DNA of 64,000 bases from Alteribacter natronophilus. Lineage in GTDB: Bacteria > Bacillota > Bacilli > Bacillales > Salisediminibacteriaceae. This document shows positions 54,430 to 63,252 of this stretch, piece after piece. How positions within the stretch are numbered: position 1 is the stretch's first letter; every line of letters begins with the position of its first letter. The notes under the pieces were generated by a model. It was not told where the DNA came from. It did not search any database and saw only the letters and a program-made list of their open reading frames with translations. The position numbers were made by a program, and so were the translations under genes. Where the stretch lies: the NCBI RefSeq assembly GCF_006007885.1, contig NZ_VCRO01000004.1, positions 248,001-312,000 of the forward strand, written 5' to 3'.

Positions 54430-55551
54430 GTGAATGAAAAAGTAATAATTATAGGGGCCGGTGCAGGTGGTCTTGCGACAGCCATTTTTTTAAAGAAAGC
54501 TGGAATAGAGAGTGTCGTATTTGAAGGAGCTCCAATGGAAAGAGAGAGTGGAGCAGGGTTTGTACTCACACCAAATGGCCTGAATGTTCTTGAAACACTT
54601 GGTATAACTGAAATTGCACAATATAGTTTTCCTCTGGAATCTGAGACCACGTATACCAGTAACGATAAAGAACTGGCCAGTCTTACTGCTGCAGGAAATG
54701 ATTTCTTTAGTAAAACCTTTATAACGATCAGTAGACAAAATTTAATGAAACTGCTTTTGGAAAAAGCTGAGGAATATAAAATACCAGTACATTACAATAA
54801 AAAACTGGTTAATCTGGAAGAGAACTCTGACAGCATTACAGCTGTCTTCTCTGATGATTCTAAAGTTAAGGGAGAATTATTAGTCGGGGCTGATGGCATT
54901 CACTCAAGAACAAGAGAGATCGTATTTCCTCAAGCTAAACCTGTCTATACTGGTTACTATGGCATTCACGGGCTCGTTTCTTCTGCTAACGTGAAGCAAT
55001 CATTTGATACTATGGGAAAGGCGTACATTGATTTTGACAATGCTATAGGAACTTTTGTAAGTAAATGTTCACCTGCCTCAAATACAGATTTGTTATGGCA
55101 ATTTATTGGTAAAGAAGAGAGGAAGATTCCTGCTACAGAATTAGAGTTAGCTGACAATCAATTTATCAAGGATTGGCTGAACGAAAAAATCAGTGGTTGG
55201 AACAATCCATTTAGTGAACTTCTAAACAATACAGAAAATATTACTTCCAGAAATATCTTTGAGTTGGAAGAATTACCACATTGGTATCATGGACGCGTCA
55301 CTTTTGTAGGGGATGCTCTTCATGCCACCAACCCTATGCTGGGAATTGGCGCATCATGGGCTTTAGAGGATGGGATGTATTTAGCAAAAATGTTAAGAGA
55401 GCATGGATATAGAGACGCCTTTTATTATTTTGAGAATGACCGTAAGCCGCTTGTTGAACCTGCAAGAAAAGCTGCCACTGAAGCTTTTGATAAAATAATT
55501 GAACTAAGGGAAATGATGAGAACCATTTATGACAATCGTATTGATTGGTAA
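54430..55551 (+). CDS. FAD-dependent monooxygenase (PheA/TetX-like, group A)
   Basis: 373 aa. FAD dinucleotide-binding motif [20 protein letters not shown] at the N-terminus, the DG motif in [14 protein letters not shown] (about 155) and the second FAD motif [20 protein letters not shown] (about 290-309). Such flavoproteins hydroxylate aromatic compounds or inactivate antibiotics such as tetracycline or rifampicin; the substrate cannot be inferred. GTG 54430 with AAGGAG 8 nt upstream is preferred to GTG 54421. AT-rich, divergent from tetR: a mobile resistance or detoxification cassette. Its stop is 9 bp from the broken dus. Confidence 0.9.
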   Translation: MNEKVIIIGAGAGGLATAIFLKKAGIESVVFEGAPMERESGAGFVLTPNGLNVLETLGITEIAQYSFPLESETTYTSNDKELASLTAAGNDFFSKTFITISRQNLMKLLLEKAEEYKIPVHYNKKLVNLEENSDSITAVFSDDSKVKGELLVGADGIHSRTREIVFPQAKPVYTGYYGIHGLVSSANVKQSFDTMGKAYIDFDNAIGTFVSKCSPASNTDLLWQFIGKEERKIPATELELADNQFIKDWLNEKISGWNNPFSELLNNTENITSRNIFELEELPHWYHGRVTFVGDALHATNPMLGIGASWALEDGMYLAKMLREHGYRDAFYYFENDRKPLVEPARKAATEAFDKIIELREMMRTIYDNRIDW

Positions 55552-55559
55552 AGTATAAT

Positions 55560-56242
55560 GTGCGTAGCCGCCTTTTCTTTACAGAAGATGAACAGCCGAT
55601 GGCGGCGCACATCTGGGGAGACAAACCCGAGTATTTCTGCGAGATGAGTAAAGGTATGGCGGAGATGGGCTTTAAAGGCATCGATATTAACATGGGCTGC
55701 CCTGTACCGAACGTGGCCTCGAGCGGGAAAGGGAGCGGACTGATTCGTCGTCCTGATACTGCCGCAGACCTCATCCAGGCTGCAAAAGCCGGCGGGCTGC
55801 CTGTAAGCGTGAAAACACGCCTCGGCTTTACGGAAGTGAACGAGTGCTGATTCCGGAAATCAAGGAGCTGATTGACAAGATCGCTCCACAAACGCTATTA
55901 ACCATCAATGGCGACATTCCTGATCGTCAGGTTGGCCTCAAGCTTGCTGAAAAATATGAGATCGATGGCGTGATGATCGGGCGTGGGATCTTTAAAAATC
56001 CGTTTTGAAAAAGAGCCAAAAGAGCACACGAGCAAAGAATACCTTGATCTTCTGAGACTGCAGCTGGATCTTCAAGTCACTATGCAAAAGAAGTGCCGCG
56101 TCCCATCACCAAGCTTCACCGCTTTTTCAAAATTTATGTCAAAGGCTTCCGCGGGGCCAGTGCTTTAAGAAATGAGCTCATGAAGACGAAATCAACAGAC
56201 GAAGTGCGTGCATTGCTTGATGAGTTTGAACAGGAAAATTAG
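55560..56242 (+). pseudogene. Broken copy of dus (tRNA-dihydrouridine synthase)
   Basis: Nearly identical in stretches to the intact dus at 63253, from its codon for about residue 58 onward; the first ~170 bp are missing, replaced by the monooxygenase cassette. About 100 bp are deleted after [12 protein letters not shown] (compare 63714-63813), causing a stop at once, and a further few-base deletion follows FKNP. The remaining fragments run in different frames ([14 protein letters not shown], then a C-terminal EYLDLLRLQ). It preserves the C-terminal part of dus that lies outside the window for the intact copy. Confidence 0.93.
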
Positions 56243-56340
56243 ATAGGAAAGAGGATGGTGAAATATCTTTCTCCATCCCCTTTCGTCACGTTATCTACGC
56301 ATGTTGAAAGTGTTGCAAAAATAATTAGAGCATAAGCAGC

Positions 56341-56372
56341 GAAACCCTTGAAAACGACTTCAAGGGTTTTCG
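56341..56372. terminator. Bidirectional hairpin terminator
   Basis: GAAACCCTTGAA / TTCAAGGGTTTTC stem of 12 bp with a 6-nt loop; insulates the operon from upstream transcription. Confidence 0.75.
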
Positions 56373-56529
56373 TATACATATTAAGAGCTAAGTTGGATTT
56401 TTGGTAACAAATAACAAGCACAAAGTTATCCAAATGTTGCTTAGAGATATAGGGCCTCAGAATGACATCCCCCAACGTTTATGTATAACTCAAGGTGCCT
56501 AACTTACCTTAAAGAGGAAATTCAGTTTA

Positions 56530-56559
56530 TTGTGAATGTAATGACGTGCGGCCTATACT
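56530..56559 (+). promoter_or_regulatory. Promoter of the defence-like operon
   Basis: TTGTGA (56530-56535), 18-bp spacer, TATACT (56554-56559). The untranslated leader would be about 100 nt. Confidence 0.55.
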
Positions 56560-56663
56560 TCTGTAAAATATAGTAGAAAGGTGAACCGAGGTTCAAAGCA
56601 CTTGGTCCTTGTGTACTATGAATAAAGGAAAACGCCTTAATTTTAATGCGAGGAGATTCTTAA

Positions 56664-59126
56664 ATGCTTCAACAAAGCAAGTTTCATTATTTGTTTAATT
56701 CGTATACATTGTATTGTCTATTGGAATTCAATGTCTCAAAAAAAATGATTGATCAACTTGTAGCAGATGATTTTGTGGTTAACGACTTTTTAACGGAGTC
56801 TAACAAGGTTGTCCAATTACAGGCCGCTAAAAAGGCAATGACAAGAAAAGTAATGAACGCCGCAGCTTTATTAAGTATTGAAGCGTATGAGCAGTCTGTA
56901 TATAAATTGGGTGCTGCAGGATTGTCACCGTCAAATATTCGCTTACTAGTGGATCATGACATTACATACCATCAACTTAAATCTATGACATACGATATTT
57001 TTTTCGAACGGATCGGTCGGAAGAACAAGAAAGCCATTTTTGAACGCATAATGGAAGCGTTTAGATCTTGTGAAGATTTATTTCAGGCTGATGTTACTGA
57101 GAAGACCTATCATTTTTATTTACATAAGTACTGCGAACAGCTGCCACCGCGCCATTATGTCACCAAGGAAACTCTGTCTAAGGAGTTAAGTATACAGCTT
57201 AACATGCCCGAAACAGGAATAGATGTAGAGAGCATTGAACTTTTTTTGCACAAGAAAACGACGGAAAACTACTTGACGTTTGCCCCTGATCTTGGTTTCA
57301 AAAGAAATGTAAAAACGGTAAAACGATTACTAGCAGATGATTTTAAAGATAAAGAAATATTGATCCGTCGCATGAACGGGGAGTCCCTTCAACAGATCGG
57401 TGAGAGTTTCAATTTGTCACGTGAACGTGTCCGGCAAAGGGAAGCAAAGCTGCTCAGCAGGTTACCTGAACTTGAGGAACTTACTGTTTATAAGGACGTG
57501 TTCGAGACATACGACTGGGATGAGGAACTATTTTCAGCAGTCTACGGGGAAATGGCTGAAGTGTACCAGCTTCTAAATGTAAAGCTGGTACGGGGAGAAC
57601 GAAGTGTATTAGACTCAATGGGTGAACTTTCCCTGACAGAGAAGCAGCAGGAACTGGTTTTAGCCCATTGCAATTGCTACATTAACTATGAAAAAAAGGT
57701 TGTTTCCTACAATAACAAATTAGCTTTTTTTGAACACCTGATGTTTCACTTAGGGCAAACAGCAGTTAGCAATGAGGAATTTAATGAGGTAGCTAACGAG
57801 TATATAAAGGAGTACCGTTTGGATCCGTCCCTGCACTTTACAGAACGAAGTGCAATGGGATTGATTGATCGGTCCCGAAAGATTATACGCACAAAAAGCA
57901 ACAGCTTTCGATTTTACGATGTGGACAAAGTTGAGCCTGAAAGGATGAACCACTTAAAAGAGCTTCTGGATCTTGATCCAGGTGTGTATCACATGGCGAA
58001 GATATTCAATGAAAACGAAGCTTTAATGGTCGAGTTAAATATCGATTCAGGGCACGAACTGCACAATTTATACAAAAGATACATTGAAGTAGATGGCGTC
58101 ACATTTACGAAAATGCCGGAATTTTGTGTGCAGACGAGCAAAAAGGAGTTCTTAAAAAGTCTGTTTTACGAATTGGCTCCGATCTCAATTGAGGATTTTT
58201 TAGCTTATGTGGAGAACAACTATGGTTTACGACAGGATTCCCTATACAGCTTGCTGTACAGCAAGGAGTATTTGCCTTACATCCACAATCATTTTATTAA
58301 AGTGAGTTATGCGGAGGTGAGTGAGGAAGAGTATACCCTGGTTGATTCACTTCTGAAAAACGATCTTTATACTGTTCAGGAGTTGATTAAACTCGGCTCT
58401 GAGCATATTAAGGATTTTAAAGAGAAGTTTGTTAACAATCAGGCCCTAATGAAACTGAATTATAGTTTAAAGGGCGTGTTCGTTCTGAGCCGGAAGTACA
58501 GCTCGATTGATCAGTATTTTACTAGCCTCATTCTGAAAAACGATATGTTTCGAAATACGCGATCACACCACTTTAAAACGAATCATTTTTTAAGTGCACT
58601 ATACGATTTGGAGAAAAACCTGGATGTTGTGAAAGTGGCGCCGGATGTGTATTTGACAAGTAGAAAGATTGAGGGTGCAGGAATCACAAAGGACGAATTG
58701 GCAGCATACAGGGATGCAGCTTACAATTTCTCCGATTCACCTTATTTCACTTATTATTCGTTAAAACAGGAAGGGTTCGAGCAGGAGCTGGAAGACTATG
58801 GATTTGATGCTGTTTTCCACGAGCGTATCATCTGGACTCACCCGAAGCTCCGGGCACTGAATACGAAAAACTGTACGATCTTCTCAAAAACAGGTGATGA
58901 ATTTACCCTGAAGGAATTTCTTGTCTGGGTGATCAGTAAGGACAGCGAGCCACTTGACCTTGACGTTTTGAATACAAGGCTGAAGAGTGAATTTGGCATT
59001 GATCTTAATAAAGATAAACTGGTTCGCACCATACAGAACACAGCGTTTTATTACTCAAGAGAAATGAATAAGGTTTACCAGGATAAAGAACGATTCTACG
59101 AAACTATTTACAGTGGAGAGAGGTAA
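56664..59126 (+). CDS. Operon protein A: large helical protein with a sigma-70 region-4.2-like HTH
   Basis: 820 aa, cytoplasmic. Residues about 232-268 read EILIRRMNGESLQQIGESFN then LSRERVRQREAKLLSRL, a near copy of sigma region 4.2 (TLEEIG..LGVTRERVRQIE.KAL.KLR), the part that recognises the -35 DNA. The other sigma regions (2 and 3) are absent, and the rest is alpha-helical with no motif that I can name. So it is not a true sigma factor but may bind DNA or RNA polymerase. ATG preceded by GAGGAG at 9 nt. Its TAA overlaps the next ATG by 1 bp. AT-rich compared with core genes. From memory, ZacA of the Azaca defence system is a possible homologue. Confidence 0.85.
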   Translation: MLQQSKFHYLFNSYTLYCLLEFNVSKKMIDQLVADDFVVNDFLTESNKVVQLQAAKKAMTRKVMNAAALLSIEAYEQSVYKLGAAGLSPSNIRLLVDHDITYHQLKSMTYDIFFERIGRKNKKAIFERIMEAFRSCEDLFQADVTEKTYHFYLHKYCEQLPPRHYVTKETLSKELSIQLNMPETGIDVESIELFLHKKTTENYLTFAPDLGFKRNVKTVKRLLADDFKDKEILIRRMNGESLQQIGESFNLSRERVRQREAKLLSRLPELEELTVYKDVFETYDWDEELFSAVYGEMAEVYQLLNVKLVRGERSVLDSMGELSLTEKQQELVLAHCNCYINYEKKVVSYNNKLAFFEHLMFHLGQTAVSNEEFNEVANEYIKEYRLDPSLHFTERSAMGLIDRSRKIIRTKSNSFRFYDVDKVEPERMNHLKELLDLDPGVYHMAKIFNENEALMVELNIDSGHELHNLYKRYIEVDGVTFTKMPEFCVQTSKKEFLKSLFYELAPISIEDFLAYVENNYGLRQDSLYSLLYSKEYLPYIHNHFIKVSYAEVSEEEYTLVDSLLKNDLYTVQELIKLGSEHIKDFKEKFVNNQALMKLNYSLKGVFVLSRKYSSIDQYFTSLILKNDMFRNTRSHHFKTNHFLSALYDLEKNLDVVKVAPDVYLTSRKIEGAGITKDELAAYRDAAYNFSDSPYFTYYSLKQEGFEQELEDYGFDAVFHERIIWTHPKLRALNTKNCTIFSKTGDEFTLKEFLVWVISKDSEPLDLDVLNTRLKSEFGIDLNKDKLVRTIQNTAFYYSREMNKVYQDKERFYETIYSGER

Positions 59127-60397
59127 TGAAAATGCAAAATTTAAGAGAACACATCGGACAATCAATTATGGAGACCGAGGAAACTCGCCCGCTTACGATA
59201 AAAAATAAAGAAAAGATGTACAAAGTGTTAATCATCCCCCTCGAGCTGTGCCATTACAACGAAAAAAACGGCCGGATTTCGACCTATATCAGTCAGTATC
59301 TATCAAGTGGTAATGAAATACAAAAAGGCGATATTGAGGCGTACAATAAAGTATTGGAAGAGTTTATCTACCAATCGAATCCGAATGCGCTGGAGAAGAC
59401 GAAAAAGAACATCAGCCTCCTCGGCCAGCTTGAACCTGGTGTCGTTCTCAATGACGGCCGGATCATTGATGGAAACCGTCGCTTTACCGCGCTGCGCAAG
59501 CTAAAAGCAGAGGGGGAGGGTGATATATTTTTTAAAGCCATTTTACTCGATCAATCAGAGGGCATAGACGCTAAGGACATTAAAAAGCTGGAGCTGCAGC
59601 TGCAGCACGGAAAAGAAAAACCGATAGAGTATAATCCGATTGATAACCTAGTGGACATCTACCAGGATATTATTGAAAATAAGCTATTTTCAATCGAAGA
59701 GTACAGCAACTACGTTAACAAATCGGTGAGTGATGTGAAGAAAATGGTCAAACGTGCGGTACTCATGAATCAATTTCTCGAGTACATTAACGCAGAAAAG
59801 CAGTATTACATTGCCCGTGACTGGGAATTCGATACGATTCTGCAGGATATGTTGACGATTATTGAACGCCAGATAAAAGGCATAGATGTCATTACAATAC
59901 TGGAAAATAAGGACGACAAACAAGATGTGCAGGAGTATATGAGCATCCGCGATACCTTGTTTACGGTGGCACTGACAGGCCGAATGCAAAAAACCCATGA
60001 CCTGTCCCGAAACATGCGCGATATCGGCAGGCATGTTATCAATTCCGATGAAAAGGAAGACTTTTTGGAGGACTTAGAAGATCAGGTTGAGGACATTTAC
60101 GAGACACTTCATGAGTACGATCAAGTTGACTTAGAAACACTTAGCAAAGTGAGTAAGGAGATTGACGAGGCTCAGCAGGAAGTCCTGCAAAAAGGCGAAG
60201 AGTATATTGAGAGCGGCAGACAGAAGGATGTTCAGACTAAGCCGGTAACCATTATGAACAAAGTAATTAAAGATATGGAGAAACTGGATATGGTTCAGTT
60301 AAAACATATGGACGATGAAACCGAACAGGATTTTCTTACTCATTACAAAAAGCTTGAGACAGAAATGAAAAAAATCGCAGAGGCCTTACGTGTATAA
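59126..60397 (+). CDS. Operon protein B: ParB/sulfiredoxin-fold-like protein
   Basis: 423 aa. Residues about 97-126 (SLLGQLEPGVVLNDGRIIDG then NRRFTALRKL) hold the ParB-box pattern, G-Q...P..V...G.IIDGNRR..A, also seen in ParB-like nucleases, DndB-neighbour and phage DNA-modification proteins. After it come extended helices, probably a coiled coil (EDFLEDLEDQVEDIYETLHE, about 315-334). The fold can bind or hydrolyse nucleotides (CTP in true ParB) or cut DNA. No parA or parS is nearby, so chromosome segregation is unlikely. Start codon overlaps the stop of A; its 3' end overlaps C by 8 bp. Confidence 0.85.
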   Translation: MKMQNLREHIGQSIMETEETRPLTIKNKEKMYKVLIIPLELCHYNEKNGRISTYISQYLSSGNEIQKGDIEAYNKVLEEFIYQSNPNALEKTKKNISLLGQLEPGVVLNDGRIIDGNRRFTALRKLKAEGEGDIFFKAILLDQSEGIDAKDIKKLELQLQHGKEKPIEYNPIDNLVDIYQDIIENKLFSIEEYSNYVNKSVSDVKKMVKRAVLMNQFLEYINAEKQYYIARDWEFDTILQDMLTIIERQIKGIDVITILENKDDKQDVQEYMSIRDTLFTVALTGRMQKTHDLSRNMRDIGRHVINSDEKEDFLEDLEDQVEDIYETLHEYDQVDLETLSKVSKEIDEAQQEVLQKGEEYIESGRQKDVQTKPVTIMNKVIKDMEKLDMVQLKHMDDETEQDFLTHYKKLETEMKKIAEALRV

Positions 60398-62954
60398 AAC
60401 ACTCAAGCTGCAGCCCTCCTACTTTTCAGACGAAGTGGATATTAAAAGCGCTTTTTATGTTCCTGTTCTGGAGAAGTCTGTCGCATACGACCGGGTAAGT
60501 GCCTACTTCAGCTTCAAAGCACTAGCTGCCTACGCAAAGGGAATCGAAGGCATGATTCGTCAAAACGGAAAAATGCGTTTTATCATTTCCCATGAGATCA
60601 GTAAGGAAGATTACGATATACTCAAAGCCGGCTACGAGATCAAGAAAACCATTGTTCCGGAGCTGTCAAACGAAGATTTCAGGCAACTCAGCCTGGAAGA
60701 TCAGAGGAATGTCTGTAATTTCGCCCATTTAATCGCCAAAGGCATTATTGAGTTTAAGATGGGGTTTACGCACAGTGGCCTGTTTCACAGTAAATATGGC
60801 ATTTGCCATGATGCAGAGGGAAACTGCATTTACTTTAGTGGCTCGAATAACGAAACAGCTGCAGCCATTGCGAGAAACTATGAGGCATTTGATGTTACAG
60901 CCTCGTGGAAAAGCGCCCCATTCGACCAGCAACGGATTTCAAGGGCTATTACCGAGTTTGAAAAGCTCTGGAGTACCGGCTCAAGCAACGGATTTGTTTT
61001 TGTGAAAGAAATCGATGAAATTATTAAACAGAAACTGATTCAATATGATAAGGGGAAAGTTATTGTGAATTCTACTTTTTTATCACCCAATTCGCTTATT
61101 TTGGATCACGTGGATGACCAGCTGGTTGTCCACAACAATGTAACTTCATATACGATCCTGGGAACAGAACGGGTCTTTCAGTCAAAATTACTGGCTTACT
61201 TAGACGGCGATTTCCCGCACTTCCAAAAAGAGCTGACGCACCTTGACCTGCAGGATATTATTAAACATTTAAGGAAGTTTGCAAAACGAAAGAAATTTGA
61301 AGTTGTGGTAACCGAAGCCCTGCAGCAGTTTATCTCTCAAGAGGCATATTTTATTAAAGAACGAGCGGATTATGGAACAGCCATCAAGTTTTATCAGGAA
61401 GATTTGGACCCGGCTGTTGCTAAACGATTCGAGGCGTTTAAAGAGACTGCCACAAAGGCACTTGCACGGCCACCCCGGGAGGTGCAGCTGTGGTGCGGCT
61501 TCTATATGAATGAAATGCAGCGAGCATCGAATTTTTCTGTGCCCGGTGCCGGAAAGACGACAATGTCGTATCTGGTTTATTCTTACTTAACAGCCCCTGA
61601 AGTTGACCTGGTTGATAAGATCGTCATGATCGGACCGAAGAGCTCATTTTTGGCATGGAAGAAAGAGTTTTATGAGAACTTCAAAGAAAATAAGAAGCTG
61701 CGCGTGCTGGATGTTCAGCGGAACAAGTATTCCCCGACAGAATTTGTAACTGAAGCAGGGAAGTGCAATGTTATTTTGGTCAATTATGAGTCGGTTGGAA
61801 AATATCAGGACGTTCTAAGCAGTGTCATCGATGAGCGAACGATGCTCATTTTAGATGAAGTGCATAAAATTAAAGGTATTCAAAGTACTCGTGCGCAATC
61901 GGTAATGGCTGTTACCAAACGGGCAAAGTTTAAATTTGCGCTGACAGGAACACCAATCCCCAACTCGTATGAGGATATTTATAATCTGTTAAAGATTTTA
62001 TACGATGAGGAGTATGGTTTGTACTTTAATTTCAGAAAGGATCAACTGAAAAATCCGAATTCGGTTATGGTTGAACGGATCAATGATCTGCTGTATCCAT
62101 TCTTCTGGCGTACAACCAAAGCTCAGCTCCAGGTACCGCCGGCAAATGAAAATGAATTGCTTCACGTAATGGCTAATGAACAGGAGCAGCAGCTTCTGAA
62201 TCTGCTGTATCGAAAATACGGACACTCTGTTTTTCATCTCTATATCCGTCTGATTCAGGCATCGGTTAATCCTCTACTATTGCTGAACAGTATCGATTAC
62301 ACCGAAATGTACGGTGAGGATGCTAATAACAGTGATACCCCCTGGAACTCGATCGATTCAGATCAAATCCAGTTTACAAAGGAAGAAATAGAGTTGATCC
62401 GCAATGTCCCGAAGACGTCAAAATACTATAAAGCCGTCAACTTGGCACGTTCCCTGTATGAGGAAAAAAAGCAATCAATAATCTGGTGTATTTTTGTTGA
62501 TACGATGCTCACCCTTAAAGACGATTTACGCCAAAAGGGCATTAATGCAGAAGTGATTTACGGTGATACGAGTCAGGAAGACCGTGATGCCATTATCGAA
62601 AGATTCTTGAACCGGGAAATTGATATTCTGATAACCAACCCGCACACATTGGGGGAGTCGGTTTCCCTCCACCATACTTGTCACGATGCTATCTACTTGG
62701 AATACTCTTTTAATCTAACCCATCTTCTCCAATCCCGAGACCGAATTCATCGTCTGGGCTTAAAAGAAGGGGATTATACCCAGTATTACTTTCTGATGCT
62801 TCAGGGCCAGGAAGGTGAGCGTAATTCCATAGATGAACGCATTTATTACCGGTTAATGGACAAGGAAGAACGTATGCTCTCCGCCATTGAACGTGGTGTA
62901 CTGGTGCCGGATCCCAAAGTGGACTTAGCTGAGATTATTGCTTTGTTTGAATAA
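60390..62954 (+). CDS. Operon protein C: phospholipase-D-like nuclease fused to an SNF2-type helicase
   Basis: 854 aa. N-terminal PLD domain: HSK at 133-135 and GSNNET at 151-156 form one HxK...GSxN half, as in PLDc_2 nucleases. Helicase core: Walker A SVPGAGKTT (383-391), DEVH at 489-492, FALTGTPIPNSYEDIYNLL (517-535; SNF2-type motif III), and motif VI QSRDRIHRLG (781-790). The protein could move along duplex DNA and cleave it or the phosphodiester of an invader. GTG start at 60390 within B. The whole cassette is transcribed as one unit. PLD-helicase fusions are common in anti-phage systems. Confidence 0.9.
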   Translation: MYKTLKLQPSYFSDEVDIKSAFYVPVLEKSVAYDRVSAYFSFKALAAYAKGIEGMIRQNGKMRFIISHEISKEDYDILKAGYEIKKTIVPELSNEDFRQLSLEDQRNVCNFAHLIAKGIIEFKMGFTHSGLFHSKYGICHDAEGNCIYFSGSNNETAAAIARNYEAFDVTASWKSAPFDQQRISRAITEFEKLWSTGSSNGFVFVKEIDEIIKQKLIQYDKGKVIVNSTFLSPNSLILDHVDDQLVVHNNVTSYTILGTERVFQSKLLAYLDGDFPHFQKELTHLDLQDIIKHLRKFAKRKKFEVVVTEALQQFISQEAYFIKERADYGTAIKFYQEDLDPAVAKRFEAFKETATKALARPPREVQLWCGFYMNEMQRASNFSVPGAGKTTMSYLVYSYLTAPEVDLVDKIVMIGPKSSFLAWKKEFYENFKENKKLRVLDVQRNKYSPTEFVTEAGKCNVILVNYESVGKYQDVLSSVIDERTMLILDEVHKIKGIQSTRAQSVMAVTKRAKFKFALTGTPIPNSYEDIYNLLKILYDEEYGLYFNFRKDQLKNPNSVMVERINDLLYPFFWRTTKAQLQVPPANENELLHVMANEQEQQLLNLLYRKYGHSVFHLYIRLIQASVNPLLLLNSIDYTEMYGEDANNSDTPWNSIDSDQIQFTKEEIELIRNVPKTSKYYKAVNLARSLYEEKKQSIIWCIFVDTMLTLKDDLRQKGINAEVIYGDTSQEDRDAIIERFLNREIDILITNPHTLGESVSLHHTCHDAIYLEYSFNLTHLLQSRDRIHRLGLKEGDYTQYYFLMLQGQEGERNSIDERIYYRLMDKEERMLSAIERGVLVPDPKVDLAEIIALFE

Positions 62955-62977
62955 TCGGTTAAGGTGAAGTGCATAAC

Positions 62978-63022
62978 GTTTCCGAGACGACGCACTGCGA
63001 GGCAGTTGCCAGAATTGAATTA
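62978..63022 (+). repeat. Duplicated 3' end of rlmCD
   Basis: CGACGCACTGCGAGGCAGTT and its surroundings repeat the last ~45 bp of rlmCD (53489-53535), including the coding tail [11 protein letters not shown] and stop. About 40 of 46 positions match. It lies directly after operon gene C and marks the right border of the inserted DNA. Confidence 0.88.
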
Positions 63023-63031
63023 ATATAAAGG

Positions 63032-63066
63032 AAAGAGCCTGATCCTTTGGTGGATGAGGCTCTTTA
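63032..63066 (+). terminator. Terminator behind the duplicated rlmCD tail
   Basis: AAAGAGCCTGATCC / GGATGAGGCTCTTT, 14-bp stem with one mismatch. Probably the ancestral rlmCD terminator, now ending the defence-like operon. Confidence 0.75.
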
Positions 63067-63153
63067 AATGGGGAAATACCAGGACTGTAATATTACTGGA
63101 AACAGGCTCGCAGTATTTCTTTCAGAGCCGATTTTCGTTAAAATAGATAGTGT

Positions 63154-63183
63154 TGATTTTTCCTTTGATTATTTGGTATGAAG
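63154..63183 (+). promoter_or_regulatory. Promoter for intact dus
   Basis: TTGATT (63154-63159), 18-bp spacer, TATGAA (63178-63183). Confidence 0.5.
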
Positions 63184-63252
63184 TATGTTAATAGATAGAA
63201 GAATTGGAGCATATCAATTCGGATGCCTGTCAGCAAGAGGAGTTGATCTATA

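Larger units (their letters stand above)
56243..56663. other. Spacer upstream of the three-gene operon
   Basis: 421 bp without a gene. It contains a terminator hairpin (56341-56372) and a promoter (56530-56559). No repeats or attachment site are evident. Confidence 0.6.

Noticed and set aside
56664-59126. Annotation of operon protein A as an alternative sigma factor
   Set aside because: Only the region-4.2-like HTH is present; regions 2 and 3 needed for core binding and -10 melting are absent in 820 residues.
59126-60397. Chromosome/plasmid partition protein ParB
   Set aside because: No ParA, no parS-like palindrome and no central HTH domain; only the ParB-box resembles the family.
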